64,000 bases of DNA from Bombella saccharophila. GTDB lineage: Bacteria; Pseudomonadota; Alphaproteobacteria; Acetobacterales; Acetobacteraceae. Under the pieces are notes generated by a model, which saw nothing but the letters and a program-made list of their open reading frames with translations, did not search any database and was not told where the DNA came from. The stretch lies in NCBI RefSeq assembly GCF_026385475.1, contig NZ_JANIDW010000001.1, positions 744,001-808,000 of the forward strand, in the 5' to 3' direction. The position numbers were made by a program, and so were the translations under genes. Shown in pieces: positions 37,064 through 45,629 of this stretch (within the stretch, counting starts at the first letter, position 1; every line of letters begins with the position of its first letter).

Positions 37064-38332
37064 CTATGGTACCAGCCAAACCAACAAAGCTTCTAACAAA
37101 GCTCCTACCACAAAACCCACCACGGTGCCATTCACACGAATATAAGCGAGGTCACGCCCTATGCCTGCTTCCAACCGGGCAGAAAGGCTCTTCGCGTCCC
37201 ATTCTGTAATCACGCGCTCTATCATGTTTGATGTATAATCTTGCATAGCGGGCAAAGCCTTTACAACCATTTGTTGTACGGCATGATTCATACGGGTGGA
37301 TAATGCCGTCCGCTGTAACAAGGCCTCAACAAATTGCCGGTACATTGTGCGTAAAGCCTGCATGCTCAACCCATCATCGCGCGCGCTATCATCCTCGACC
37401 ATTATACGTAAACGCTGCCATAGGCTCCCACTCCATTCCTTCACACTCTCATGCGAGAAAAAGGCTGTGATGCTCTCCATCAAGTCATGCGCGCCTTGTG
37501 GATCGTCCTCTAATTCTTGAATCTTTGTGCGCACCCATCGGGTAAAGCCATGCCTTAAGTCGGAATCCATAGGGTCCACACGTCCTAACTCGGCCCGTAA
37601 TGCCGCAAGCACTTGTGTTGCAATAGACGTTCCCACAGCCCAACCAATTAATCGCCCACCTTGCTCCTTTACCCGTTTTTCTACAAAACTCCGTAAATCC
37701 TCCTCTCGCGTTGTGACAAACTCCTTTAACTGGGCAAGAAAAAAGGAGAACACCTCCTGATGTATCTCCTCATCCACTAACGCTTTAAAACCACGCAACA
37801 CTAAGGCTGTGACATCTTCACGCTTTAAAAGCGTAGGAAATAACGTCACTAAAAACGAACTACCGCGCCCATCACCAATACGCTCTAAAATCGCTGGGGT
37901 CAGGTTGCGTAAATATCTTAGGATTTGATTCTCGATCTCTGGCTTTTGCAAAAAGCGCGCTAACAAAACAGGGAGATCAACTTGCTCTAATAGGCGAATC
38001 ACCTCCACTTTTGTGAGAAAATGCTCCACCATAAACCGCCCCAAAGCACTCCCAAGCTGTGCTTTGCGTTGCGGAAGGATAGCCGTATGCGGGATAGGCA
38101 GCCCTAGAGGATGGCGAAATAAGGCCGTCACGGCAAACCAATCAGCAACCCCACCAACCACACCAGCTTGGCTACCAGCTTGGAGCATGTCCAACCATAA
38201 TGGTGTGCCATATAGATGTTGCCATAGGCTCAACCGGCTAATAATTGCCACGCCGGAGGCTCCTGCCAGCAACAATGTCGCACTCAGAGAGACCCGATTT
38301 TTCCGCTGTGGAACGGACATGATAACGGTCAC
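37064..38332 (-). CDS. DUF445 family inner-membrane protein
   Basis: A 422-aa protein of the DUF445/YjiN family, function unknown. A membrane helix near the N-terminus (about 18-36) precedes GGVADWFAVTALFRHPLGLPIPHTAILP (in part, about 59), the family hallmark; a second helix closes the protein (about 398-420). The middle is a long soluble helical region. ATG 38320 (MSVPQRKN) is an alternative start. It lies upstream of the suf regulator on the same strand, with about 110 nt between them. Confidence 0.88.
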   Translation of the reverse strand: MTVIMSVPQRKNRVSLSATLLLAGASGVAIISRLSLWQHLYGTPLWLDMLQAGSQAGVVGGVADWFAVTALFRHPLGLPIPHTAILPQRKAQLGSALGRFMVEHFLTKVEVIRLLEQVDLPVLLARFLQKPEIENQILRYLRNLTPAILERIGDGRGSSFLVTLFPTLLKREDVTALVLRGFKALVDEEIHQEVFSFFLAQLKEFVTTREEDLRSFVEKRVKEQGGRLIGWAVGTSIATQVLAALRAELGRVDPMDSDLRHGFTRWVRTKIQELEDDPQGAHDLMESITAFFSHESVKEWSGSLWQRLRIMVEDDSARDDGLSMQALRTMYRQFVEALLQRTALSTRMNHAVQQMVVKALPAMQDYTSNMIERVITEWDAKSLSARLEAGIGRDLAYIRVNGTVVGFVVGALLEALLVWLVP

Positions 38333-38533
38333 CCCCTCCTAAAGCCTTGATAAAACCCACGCTTATTAAAACGGAGGGGCTTATCCTCGCTCCTTAAAGT
38401 AAGTACGCAACAGTTTTTATCAATGCTTGGCTCTCTAGCACGATTCCGCCTATACAGGAACAATCACGTTAGAAGGGGAAGTAAGCCTTCCCTACCTAAT
38501 AACCACAAATGAACACAAGCGAGACTGTTCCTC

Positions 38534-41326
38534 ATGCCAGATTGCGCCTCCCCAACTGACGCATCGCCTGCCGAACTGATTAAATCCTACGCGGCTACGC
38601 TTACACATAAGCCGCATGACCTCTCCAGCCTCATTATTACATTAGCGGAAAAAATAAGTGCTCCAGGAGAGAATGAGACAATCAAACAGGCGATCCGTCT
38701 ATTACGGGACCGCAACTTCACAACACGCGCTGCCGCCCTGCGCCGTTATATCGGCTTAGAGCAAAACGGGGCGGAGGCATCCCCTACCGAACGGTTACGC
38801 CATGTAGCAGAGCAGCTTGTAGCCCATGCGAAAACGCCGGATGACCTCGCTATAACGGGTTTTTCTGCCGTTTTTACAGCCCATCCCACCTTTGCTTTAG
38901 CCAATGATGTGTACGACCTTCTCGCCCAATGTGCGGAGGACCCGGCCCATCCTCTCCCCATCCTGCCGACCCATCGCCGTGCTGCCCCTCCCACATTGGA
39001 TGAGGAACAAGCCCTCGCCCTTGCCGCCATCACGCGCGGACGCGATGCATTGGATGTCCTCGCCAAAAACATCTTCCAAGCAGCACGTCAGCGTTGGCCA
39101 GAGGTCAAGAACCTAAATCCCGCCCCTATCAAACTCGCAAGCTGGGTAGGATTTGATACTGATGGACGTAATGATATTGGCTGGTGGGATACAATCCGCA
39201 TCCGCCTCGGCCTTAAAATCGCCCAGCTAGAACGCCTCTTAGAGGGGCTGAAAAAGATTGGACTGCACGATTCCCCTCTTGGGGAGCGCGTTCTTGCGGC
39301 CCTTATGGCCACTGTGCAGCAACGCGATGCCTGCCCACGCTCCATCCCGGGGAAAAGCTTAACGCCAGAAGAGATTGTTCAATTCTCACACAAGCTCATC
39401 TCATTGCGCGAGACGGCCTTGCTTCATGCGGAAGATTTGCTCCCGCTCTTCCAAGCAGAGCGTGCCAAGCTGGATGATGCAACGGCTCAAGAGCTTGATG
39501 TCATCCGGGCTGGCTTTCTCAATCACGGTCTTGGTATCTCCCATATCCATACCCGCCTCAATGCTGCGCAGATTTATAATGTCGCACGCACGCGTTTAGG
39601 GTTGACGGACGATCCAACACTCCCCTTCCATCGCCGGGCTTTACTCTCCCATATTGATGCTGCGATGGATAACCTCAAACCCCTCGCGATTGATTTCGGG
39701 GCCTTGTTGGTTGAACCAAGTGCCGCCTCGCGTTTGATGATGACGATGGCGCAGATCCTCAAACATATTGATTCCGGATCGCCCATTCGCTTCCTCATTG
39801 CAGAAACGGAGAGCGGCTATACGCTGCTTGCGACCTTGTGGTTAGCGCGCCTCTTTGGGATTCGGGATGAGCAAATCGAAATATCTCCCCTCTTTGAGAC
39901 TGAAACAGCTCTCGAAAATGGGGCAGAGATTCTTGAGGAAGCCTTCCGCTCTCCCCATTGGCGGGCTTATCTCCGTGCTAATGGGCGGCTCTCGCTGCAA
40001 TTTGGTTATTCCGATTCCGGCCGGTATGTCGGCCAGCTCGCAGCAGGGCCAATGGTCGAGCGGCTACGGCTACGCACCTTAGAGCTTATGAAAGAACACG
40101 GGCTGGATGACATCGCCCTCACTATGTTCGACACACATGGTGAGAGCATTGGCCGTGGGGCGCATCCTTTCAGCCTTAAAGAGCGGTTGGATTATTTCTC
40201 CCCCGCTAATACCCGCCAAGCGTTAAAAAAGGCCGGTATCACCAGCCGGGTGGAAACGGCCTTCCAAGGGGGGGATGGGTATCTTCCCTTTGGCACGGCT
40301 AAGCTTGCTGCCTCTACCATCGCCACATTAGCGGAGTTTGTCGCTGCTCAACATGAGCCAATCGACCCTATTGCTTTAAAAGACCCCCTCTTTAGCAGGC
40401 CTGATTTTGCGATGGATTTCTTCTCCACCATCGCTTTAAAGATGGGGGATTTGGTGGATGACCCCGGCTATACAGCCCTCCTAAGTGCTTTTGGCCCCGC
40501 TTTGGTGGATAAAACAGGCTCCCGCCCTTCTGCCCGTCAATCCGATACAGCGCGGGTGACGCGTATTACGCACCCAAGCCAAATTCGCGCTATCCCTAAT
40601 AACGCCATCCTCCAACAACTTGGCTGGTGGGCCAATGTGCTACATGGCCTTGGGGGCGCAGCACGGCGTCATAGCGAGCAATTTGAGCAATTGCGGCATA
40701 AATCTCCCCGTTTTCGCCAGCTTATGGATTTCGCAATCCAAGCTCTTAAACATTCGGACCTGGATGTCCTGCGTGCGACCATCCATCAGCTTGACCCCGG
40801 CACATGGCTCAACCGCGCAACAGAATGCGATAATGCCGATGACCGTATGCACTTCCTCAGCATCGCGCGCGACTTGGAGGAGCTAGAATTCTGGAAGAGT
40901 GTGCCCGCCCTTTTCCGCCGGATTCAACGGGAGGATATTGCTCTACGTTCCGCCTGGCCAGAAACACCCCGCATGGAGGTTGAAGAAAAACTCCTCCATG
41001 TCATCCGTTTCGCTTTGATGGAACGGATTTGGACATTAGGCACCCAGATCCCCTATTTCGGCCCGCGTGGCGGCCTCACGCGTGAGGCCATCACCACCTT
41101 GATTCTCTGCCTCGATGTCCCACGGGCCTTGCGCCTCTTGGATGATCTTTTCCCCATCTCTGCCCCCAGCATTGCCGACCTCGACTTCGGTGAACCCGGC
41201 GGGGCGGGAGAAGCCCAAGGCTTTGCACGCGAACATCGGGAGATCTTCCAACCGCTGCAAGAGGCGTTTGACCTCCTTCGTGAGGTTGGCATCGCCATCA
41301 TGCATGCAAACCATTGCTTTGGCTAA
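38534..41326 (+). CDS. ppc: Phosphoenolpyruvate carboxylase family protein, divergent
   Basis: Expected to carboxylate PEP to oxaloacetate, an anaplerotic reaction. At 930 aa it has the family length. Near the N-terminus FTAHPTF keeps the catalytic His, and SPLFET keeps the metal-binding Glu. GYSDSGRYVG keeps the metal-binding Asp but has Arg for the Lys of the usual GYSDSNKDAG/SAKDAG. FDTHGESIGRGAHP replaces FHGRGGSIGRGGAP, losing the usual His and first Arg but keeping the second Arg. The C-terminus ends in NHCFG instead of QNTG. It may be a distinct alphaproteobacterial clade or altered in activity. It stands alone, with a strong hairpin after its stop. Confidence 0.82.
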   Translation: MPDCASPTDASPAELIKSYAATLTHKPHDLSSLIITLAEKISAPGENETIKQAIRLLRDRNFTTRAAALRRYIGLEQNGAEASPTERLRHVAEQLVAHAKTPDDLAITGFSAVFTAHPTFALANDVYDLLAQCAEDPAHPLPILPTHRRAAPPTLDEEQALALAAITRGRDALDVLAKNIFQAARQRWPEVKNLNPAPIKLASWVGFDTDGRNDIGWWDTIRIRLGLKIAQLERLLEGLKKIGLHDSPLGERVLAALMATVQQRDACPRSIPGKSLTPEEIVQFSHKLISLRETALLHAEDLLPLFQAERAKLDDATAQELDVIRAGFLNHGLGISHIHTRLNAAQIYNVARTRLGLTDDPTLPFHRRALLSHIDAAMDNLKPLAIDFGALLVEPSAASRLMMTMAQILKHIDSGSPIRFLIAETESGYTLLATLWLARLFGIRDEQIEISPLFETETALENGAEILEEAFRSPHWRAYLRANGRLSLQFGYSDSGRYVGQLAAGPMVERLRLRTLELMKEHGLDDIALTMFDTHGESIGRGAHPFSLKERLDYFSPANTRQALKKAGITSRVETAFQGGDGYLPFGTAKLAASTIATLAEFVAAQHEPIDPIALKDPLFSRPDFAMDFFSTIALKMGDLVDDPGYTALLSAFGPALVDKTGSRPSARQSDTARVTRITHPSQIRAIPNNAILQQLGWWANVLHGLGGAARRHSEQFEQLRHKSPRFRQLMDFAIQALKHSDLDVLRATIHQLDPGTWLNRATECDNADDRMHFLSIARDLEELEFWKSVPALFRRIQREDIALRSAWPETPRMEVEEKLLHVIRFALMERIWTLGTQIPYFGPRGGLTREAITTLILCLDVPRALRLLDDLFPISAPSIADLDFGEPGGAGEAQGFAREHREIFQPLQEAFDLLREVGIAIMHANHCFG

Positions 41327-41336
41327 CACGCTTATA

Positions 41337-41364
41337 ATGGTCCCTTCCCTCTGAAAGGGACCAT
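41337..41364. terminator. Strong hairpin between convergent ppc and CLC genes
   Basis: Perfect 10-bp stem ATGGTCCCTT/AAGGGACCAT (41337-41346 with 41355-41364), eight-base loop. Neither side has a good T-run, so it may serve both directions with help from Rho, or protect the mRNA 3' ends. Confidence 0.6.
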
Positions 41365-41392
41365 CAAGCAGAAAAGCAGCGCGCGCGAGCGG

Positions 41393-42727
41393 TTAGTCCT
41401 CCTCCCGCCACACACCGTTTCTGGCACGTTTTAACAAGATACCAGGTTGGAAATCAGCCCGCCAAATCTTGGGGATACCAACCCGTTGGGAGAGATAAAT
41501 CCCCGTATGGCCGGAGCATAAATACGCAATAAAACAACCCGTTGCGTAATAAACGATGTTCGTACCTCCAAAAAGCTCGACCCCCATAATGGTACAAGCT
41601 AATGGGGCATTTACTGCGCCCCCAAAGACAGCCACCATGCCTACACCGGCGAGCAAATCCCCCGGCACACCTAAAAATGGTGCGAGGGCATTGCCTAACC
41701 CAGCCCCTATGAAGAAGAGCGGCGTAACCTCCCCTCCTTTATAGCCTGTTGCCAAAGCAATGACGGTAAAGAGCAGCTTTAATAACCAACTCCACGCATA
41801 ATGTGTTGAGCCGAAGAAATTGACAATGGACGCCCCGCCAAGCTCCGGTGCTGTAACGCCCAAGCCCAAATAATCCCGCGTCCCTAAAAGCCAGACCAGT
41901 GCAATCGTTGCGACACCGCCAATAGCTGGCTGCAACCATGTGTGAGGGCAAAGTTTTTTAATAAGCGGGGCAAGCCTATACACCCCCTCGGAGAACGCCT
42001 TACTCGCAAACCCAAAGGCTACCGCTGCAAGGGCCACCTTAACCCATAACAACGCATCCACATGGAAAGCAGGCTGACCTTGTGCGGCAAACCCTTTAAA
42101 ATTAACGATATAACTCGCGTGATGAATCCCCCATTGATGGCATGTCCAATCCGCTATGATGGACGTTACCGCAACGGGCAAAAGTGCTGAATAATCCAAT
42201 GCCCCAAGCGTGACGACCTCCAGCCCAAACACCGCCCCAGTAATCGGTGTGCCATAGACTGCCCCTAGGCCGGAGGCCATACCGGCCATGAGGAGGATAC
42301 GCGTTTCTCTTTCATCAAGGTGGAAAAGCCGCGCAAAATTACTGGCAAGGCTTCCGCCCATCTGCACCGCTGTACCTTCCCGTCCAACAGATGCCCCGAA
42401 TAAATGGCTCACCACCGTCCCGATGAACACAAGGGGAGCCATACGCAACGGCACGCCTTCACCGGGCTTGTTAATCTCATCAAGAATGAGGTTATTGCCC
42501 CCGCCGGCACGGCCACCCCACCAATAATAGGATAACGCTACAGCAACACCCGCCAAAGGCAGCCCATATAGAATGTTCGGATGGGTAAAGCGATAATGCG
42601 TTACCCATTCCAACATCCACAGGAACAGGGCGCAGAAGCTCCCTACAAGCAGGGCAAGCGGCGCTAAAAGGCAGAACCAACGGCCCAAGCGCAGCATAAA
42701 GGCTATAATTTCTTTAAAAGATACCAT
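41393..42727 (-). CDS. CLC-family antiporter, probably fluoride/proton (CLC-F)
   Basis: A 444-aa CLC membrane protein with about ten or more helices. In place of the chloride-type GSGIP it has GGNNLILDE (about 76-84), and the gating Glu lies in GREGTAVQ (about 115-122). These are marks of the CLC-F clade, which expels toxic F- from the cytoplasm. The C-terminal CBS domains are absent. A fluoride aptamer (42779-42848) and a helix covering its Shine-Dalgarno AGGAG lie directly upstream, so function and regulation agree. It is downstream of fusA on the same strand but has its own promoter. Confidence 0.9.
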   Translation of the reverse strand: MVSFKEIIAFMLRLGRWFCLLAPLALLVGSFCALFLWMLEWVTHYRFTHPNILYGLPLAGVAVALSYYWWGGRAGGGNNLILDEINKPGEGVPLRMAPLVFIGTVVSHLFGASVGREGTAVQMGGSLASNFARLFHLDERETRILLMAGMASGLGAVYGTPITGAVFGLEVVTLGALDYSALLPVAVTSIIADWTCHQWGIHHASYIVNFKGFAAQGQPAFHVDALLWVKVALAAVAFGFASKAFSEGVYRLAPLIKKLCPHTWLQPAIGGVATIALVWLLGTRDYLGLGVTAPELGGASIVNFFGSTHYAWSWLLKLLFTVIALATGYKGGEVTPLFFIGAGLGNALAPFLGVPGDLLAGVGMVAVFGGAVNAPLACTIMGVELFGGTNIVYYATGCFIAYLCSGHTGIYLSQRVGIPKIWRADFQPGILLKRARNGVWREED

Positions 42728-42731
42728 ATCA

Positions 42732-42788
42732 GACTCCTACACCATGCCCCTTATCCTTAATTCATAAGGGGGTCCATTGGTAGGAATC
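42732..42788 (-). promoter_or_regulatory. Shine-Dalgarno-sequestering helix of the fluoride riboswitch
   Basis: In the minus-strand RNA, GAUUCCUAC (42780-42788, the 3' strand of the aptamer) can pair with GUAGGAGUC (42732-42740): nine pairs with one G-U. The second strand contains the Shine-Dalgarno AGGAG, 6 nt before the CLC ATG. Fluoride binding would hold the first strand in the aptamer and free the ribosome site. This is a translational switch by inference. Confidence 0.75.
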
Positions 42789-42848
42789 ATCAGCCTTTCC
42801 CTCGCGGGTGGCGGTTCGGCCTATCGGCCCGGTGGTAATCCATCACCG
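42779..42848 (-). ncRNA. Fluoride riboswitch aptamer (crcB motif)
   Basis: Read on the minus strand, the element has GGTGATGG at its 5' end (42840-42847), then TTACCACC, AACCGCC, a GC-rich hairpin (CCCGCGAGGG), and GGCTGATGATTCCTACC at the 3' end. This matches the crcB-motif consensus (GGNGATGG..., then GCC...GGCTGATGACTCCTA) with one change, C to T, near the end. Length is about 70 nt. It sits directly between a promoter and a CLC-F-type gene. Confidence 0.88.
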
Positions 42849-42856
42849 TGTAACGA

Positions 42857-42886
42857 GGATAACATCATCCTTGGGGATAAGGTCAA
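42857..42886 (-). promoter_or_regulatory. Sigma70-like promoter of the fluoride-riboswitch CLC gene
   Basis: Minus-strand TTGACC (42881-42886), an 18-nt spacer, and TTATCC (42857-42862) place the start about 42850, just before the aptamer. It lies immediately after the fusA terminator, so the CLC transcript would be independent of fusA. Confidence 0.55.
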
Positions 42887-42889
42887 GGC

Positions 42890-42927
42890 CAAAAAGAAAA
42901 CCCTCCGCCAGATGACTGACAGAGGGC
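42890..42927 (-). terminator. Rho-independent terminator of fusA
   Basis: Stem CCCTC/GAGGG (42901-42905 with 42922-42926), with an inner CAG/CTG, followed on the minus strand by TTTTCTTTTT. It lies 33 nt after the fusA stop. Confidence 0.85.
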
Positions 42928-42959
42928 CTCCCCTAAGCAAGACTTACCTGCAAAGCGAA

Positions 42960-45071
42960 TTAAGCACGCTCTGCGATAATCTCATCCTGCACGTTGCGCG
43001 GCACAGGTTCATAATGATGGAACTGCATTGTAAAGGATGCACGACCCTTTGTTGCAGACCGCAGATGAGAAATGTAACCGAACATTTCCTTCAGCGGTAC
43101 CTGAGAGCGAATCAGAACAGTGGAGCCAGAGGTCTCCTGATTCTGGATGATACCACGGCGGCGGTTAAGGTCACCCACAACGTCACCAACATGGTCGTTT
43201 GGTGTGGTGATCTCCACATCCATGATAGGCTCCAGAATGACCGGACCAGCCTTCTTCATCCCCTCACGGAAGCACGCCTTAGCGGCGATCTCAAAGGCCA
43301 GAGCGGAAGAGTCAACATCATGGTACTTACCGTCTTCCAGCGTGAACTTAAAGCCTACAGTCTCGAAGCCTGCTAGAACACCCGTGCTGGCCTGCATACG
43401 GATACCTTTTTCCACCGCAGGAATATATTCCTTCGGCACGGCACCACCGACAATCTTATTCTCAAAGAGAATCTCTTCTGCGCCCTTCTCTGTCAGCGGC
43501 TCGAAGGTGATCTTCACCTCAGCGAACTGACCAGACCCACCGGACTGCTTCTTATGCGTGTATGTCTCGGTGTGGGACTGTGTGATGGTCTCACGATAAG
43601 CCACCTGCGGAGCACCGATATTGGCATCCACGCCATATTCACGGCGCAAACGGTCCACGATGATGTCCAGATGCAGCTCACCCATACCGGAGAGGATGGT
43701 CTGGCCTGTCTCTTGGTCTGTACGCAGATGCAAGGACGGATCCTCAGCTGTCAGCTTTTGGAGAGCCAGCGTCATCTTCTCAACAGCGTCTTTGGTCTTC
43801 GGCTCGACAGAAATATCAATCACCGGAACCGGGAACTGCATACGCTCCAAAATAACAGGGTCAGCGGCATCAGCCAAAGTATCACCTGTTACAGTGTCCT
43901 TCAGCCCCACGAAGGCAGCAATATCACCAGCCCCAACGGACTTCACTTCCTGACGCTTATCAGCGTGCATTTGGAACATGCGGCCCACACGCTCCTTGGT
44001 GCCCTTGGTGGTGTTCAGCACGGTATCACCCGTATTCAACACACCACGATAGACACGCACAAAGGTCAATGTGCCGTATTTATCGGAGATAATCTTAAAG
44101 GCCAGACCAGCGAACTTACCTTCTGGGTCAACCGGGATGATCGGCAGGAAGCTCTCATCAACTTCCTTATCTTCCGGCGGAGCAATACGGATGCCCTCAA
44201 CCTCATCAGGAGCAGGAAGATAATCAATCACGGCATCAAGAAGAGGCTGCACACCCTTATTCTTAAAGGCAGTACCGCACAGGACAGGGCGGAACTCACC
44301 AGCGATTGTACCTTTTTTGATACAACGCTTCAGTGTGGCAACATCCACCTCACCTTTATCAAAATATTCTTCCATCGCAGCGGTATCGACACTCAAAGCT
44401 GTGTCGAGAAGGTTCTGCCGTGCTTCCTCAGCACGTTCCTTCATATCGGCTGGGATCTCTTCGTAATGGAACTTCGCCCCGAGCTCGCCGCCTTCCCATA
44501 CGATGGCGCGCATCTCCACGAGGTCCACAACACCGACCATGTTCTCCTCAGAGCCAATCGGCAGCTGAAGGGGAATCGCCACGATATCCAGCTTTTCCTT
44601 CAATGTGCTGAAAGCGTAGTCGAAGTCAGCCCCGGTGCGGTCCAGCTTATTGATGAAGATGATACGCGGCACGTTATAGCGGTCCGCCAAACGCCAGTTG
44701 GTCTCAGATTGCGGCTGCACACCAGCCACACCCTCGATCACGAAAATCGCACCATCCAGCACGCGCAGGGAGCGGTTCACCTCGATGTTAAAATCGATAT
44801 GGCCAGGCGTGTCGATGATGTTAATGCGGTGGTCGTTCCACTCACACGTCACAGCAGCGGAGGTAATGGTAATACCGCGCTCACGCTCCTGCTCCATATA
44901 GTCAGTTGTGGTGTTCCCGTCATGCACTTCACCGATACGATGAGACATACCAGTGTAGTAGAGCATACGCTCTGTTGTGGTCGTCTTACCAGCATCAATA
45001 TGTGCGGTAATACCGATGTTACGAATCTTTGAGAGAGCGGACTTCGCGCCCTGGACGCTATCGTCGGTCAC
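42960..45071 (-). CDS. fusA: Elongation factor G
   Basis: GTPase driving tRNA-mRNA translocation on the ribosome, 703 aa. The G domain has [19 protein letters not shown] (about 23), DTPGHIDF (about 91) and NKLDRTGAD (about 145), and domains II-V follow at normal length. It stands apart from the usual str operon (no rpsL, rpsG or tuf next to it). Upstream lies rpmB; a hairpin at 45096-45122 separates them. The 492-codon antisense frame 43554-45032 is a shadow of this gene. Confidence 0.97.
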   Translation of the reverse strand: MTDDSVQGAKSALSKIRNIGITAHIDAGKTTTTERMLYYTGMSHRIGEVHDGNTTTDYMEQERERGITITSAAVTCEWNDHRINIIDTPGHIDFNIEVNRSLRVLDGAIFVIEGVAGVQPQSETNWRLADRYNVPRIIFINKLDRTGADFDYAFSTLKEKLDIVAIPLQLPIGSEENMVGVVDLVEMRAIVWEGGELGAKFHYEEIPADMKERAEEARQNLLDTALSVDTAAMEEYFDKGEVDVATLKRCIKKGTIAGEFRPVLCGTAFKNKGVQPLLDAVIDYLPAPDEVEGIRIAPPEDKEVDESFLPIIPVDPEGKFAGLAFKIISDKYGTLTFVRVYRGVLNTGDTVLNTTKGTKERVGRMFQMHADKRQEVKSVGAGDIAAFVGLKDTVTGDTLADAADPVILERMQFPVPVIDISVEPKTKDAVEKMTLALQKLTAEDPSLHLRTDQETGQTILSGMGELHLDIIVDRLRREYGVDANIGAPQVAYRETITQSHTETYTHKKQSGGSGQFAEVKITFEPLTEKGAEEILFENKIVGGAVPKEYIPAVEKGIRMQASTGVLAGFETVGFKFTLEDGKYHDVDSSALAFEIAAKACFREGMKKAGPVILEPIMDVEITTPNDHVGDVVGDLNRRRGIIQNQETSGSTVLIRSQVPLKEMFGYISHLRSATKGRASFTMQFHHYEPVPRNVQDEIIAERA

Positions 45072-45095
45072 GGGAAACCTCCAAAATCAAGGAAA

Positions 45096-45122
45096 GGTGC
45101 CTCGGCTTAATACCGGGGCACC
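45096..45122 (-). terminator. Probable terminator of rpmB
   Basis: Stem GGTGCCTCGG/CCGGGGCACC (45096-45105 with 45113-45122), ten pairs with one G-U. TTTCCTTGATTTT follows on the minus strand, then the fusA ribosome site. Confidence 0.7.
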
Positions 45123-45194
45123 CTCATAAGCCCTGTATGAATATCATAAATCGTCCCCCAGCAGAGCCACCCCAGAGGAACCATCAAACCCTTA

Positions 45195-45500
45195 TCAGGC
45201 TGCGGACTGTGCCGTCTTACGCTCCTGAACGCGCAGGATACGCCGCTTAATCACCAGAGCCTCTGGCGTTAGCTTACGATTTGGCGTGCCCAGCAGGAAG
45301 GAATCCAACCCGCCATTATGCTCAACCGTACGGATGCCCTTAGCGGAGAGGCGCATACGCACAGGAGCCCCAAGAATATCGGAAAGAAGTGTGGCTTCCT
45401 GCAGATTCGGCAGGAAACGACGGCGGGACTTGTTATTGGCGTGGCTGACGTTATTGCCCGTCAGTACCCCTTTGCCCGTGACATGGCAACGGCGAGACAT
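45195..45500 (-). CDS. rpmB: 50S ribosomal protein L28
   Basis: A 101-codon frame from [20 protein letters not shown], the exact L28 family start, ending in a basic helix [10 protein letters not shown]. The ATG at 45500 is chosen for this match; the frame continues to 45533 without support. It is monocistronic by the look of its flanks. Confidence 0.96.
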   Translation of the reverse strand: MSRRCHVTGKGVLTGNNVSHANNKSRRRFLPNLQEATLLSDILGAPVRMRLSAKGIRTVEHNGGLDSFLLGTPNRKLTPEALVIKRRILRVQERKTAQSAA

Positions 45501-45629
45501 AGAACTTCCTCGATACTGTGATACGCCAAGCAACGAGGCTCGGCGTGTTCCGTAAATAAGGCGGGCTTATGACTTACTAACGACGATACGTCAAGTCTTT
45601 CCTGCCTTTCTACCGACAGAAGCAGCCCG

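Noticed and set aside
43554-45032. 492-codon plus-strand ORF
   Set aside because: It lies entirely antisense to fusA, has no family features and mirrors the codon bias of fusA.
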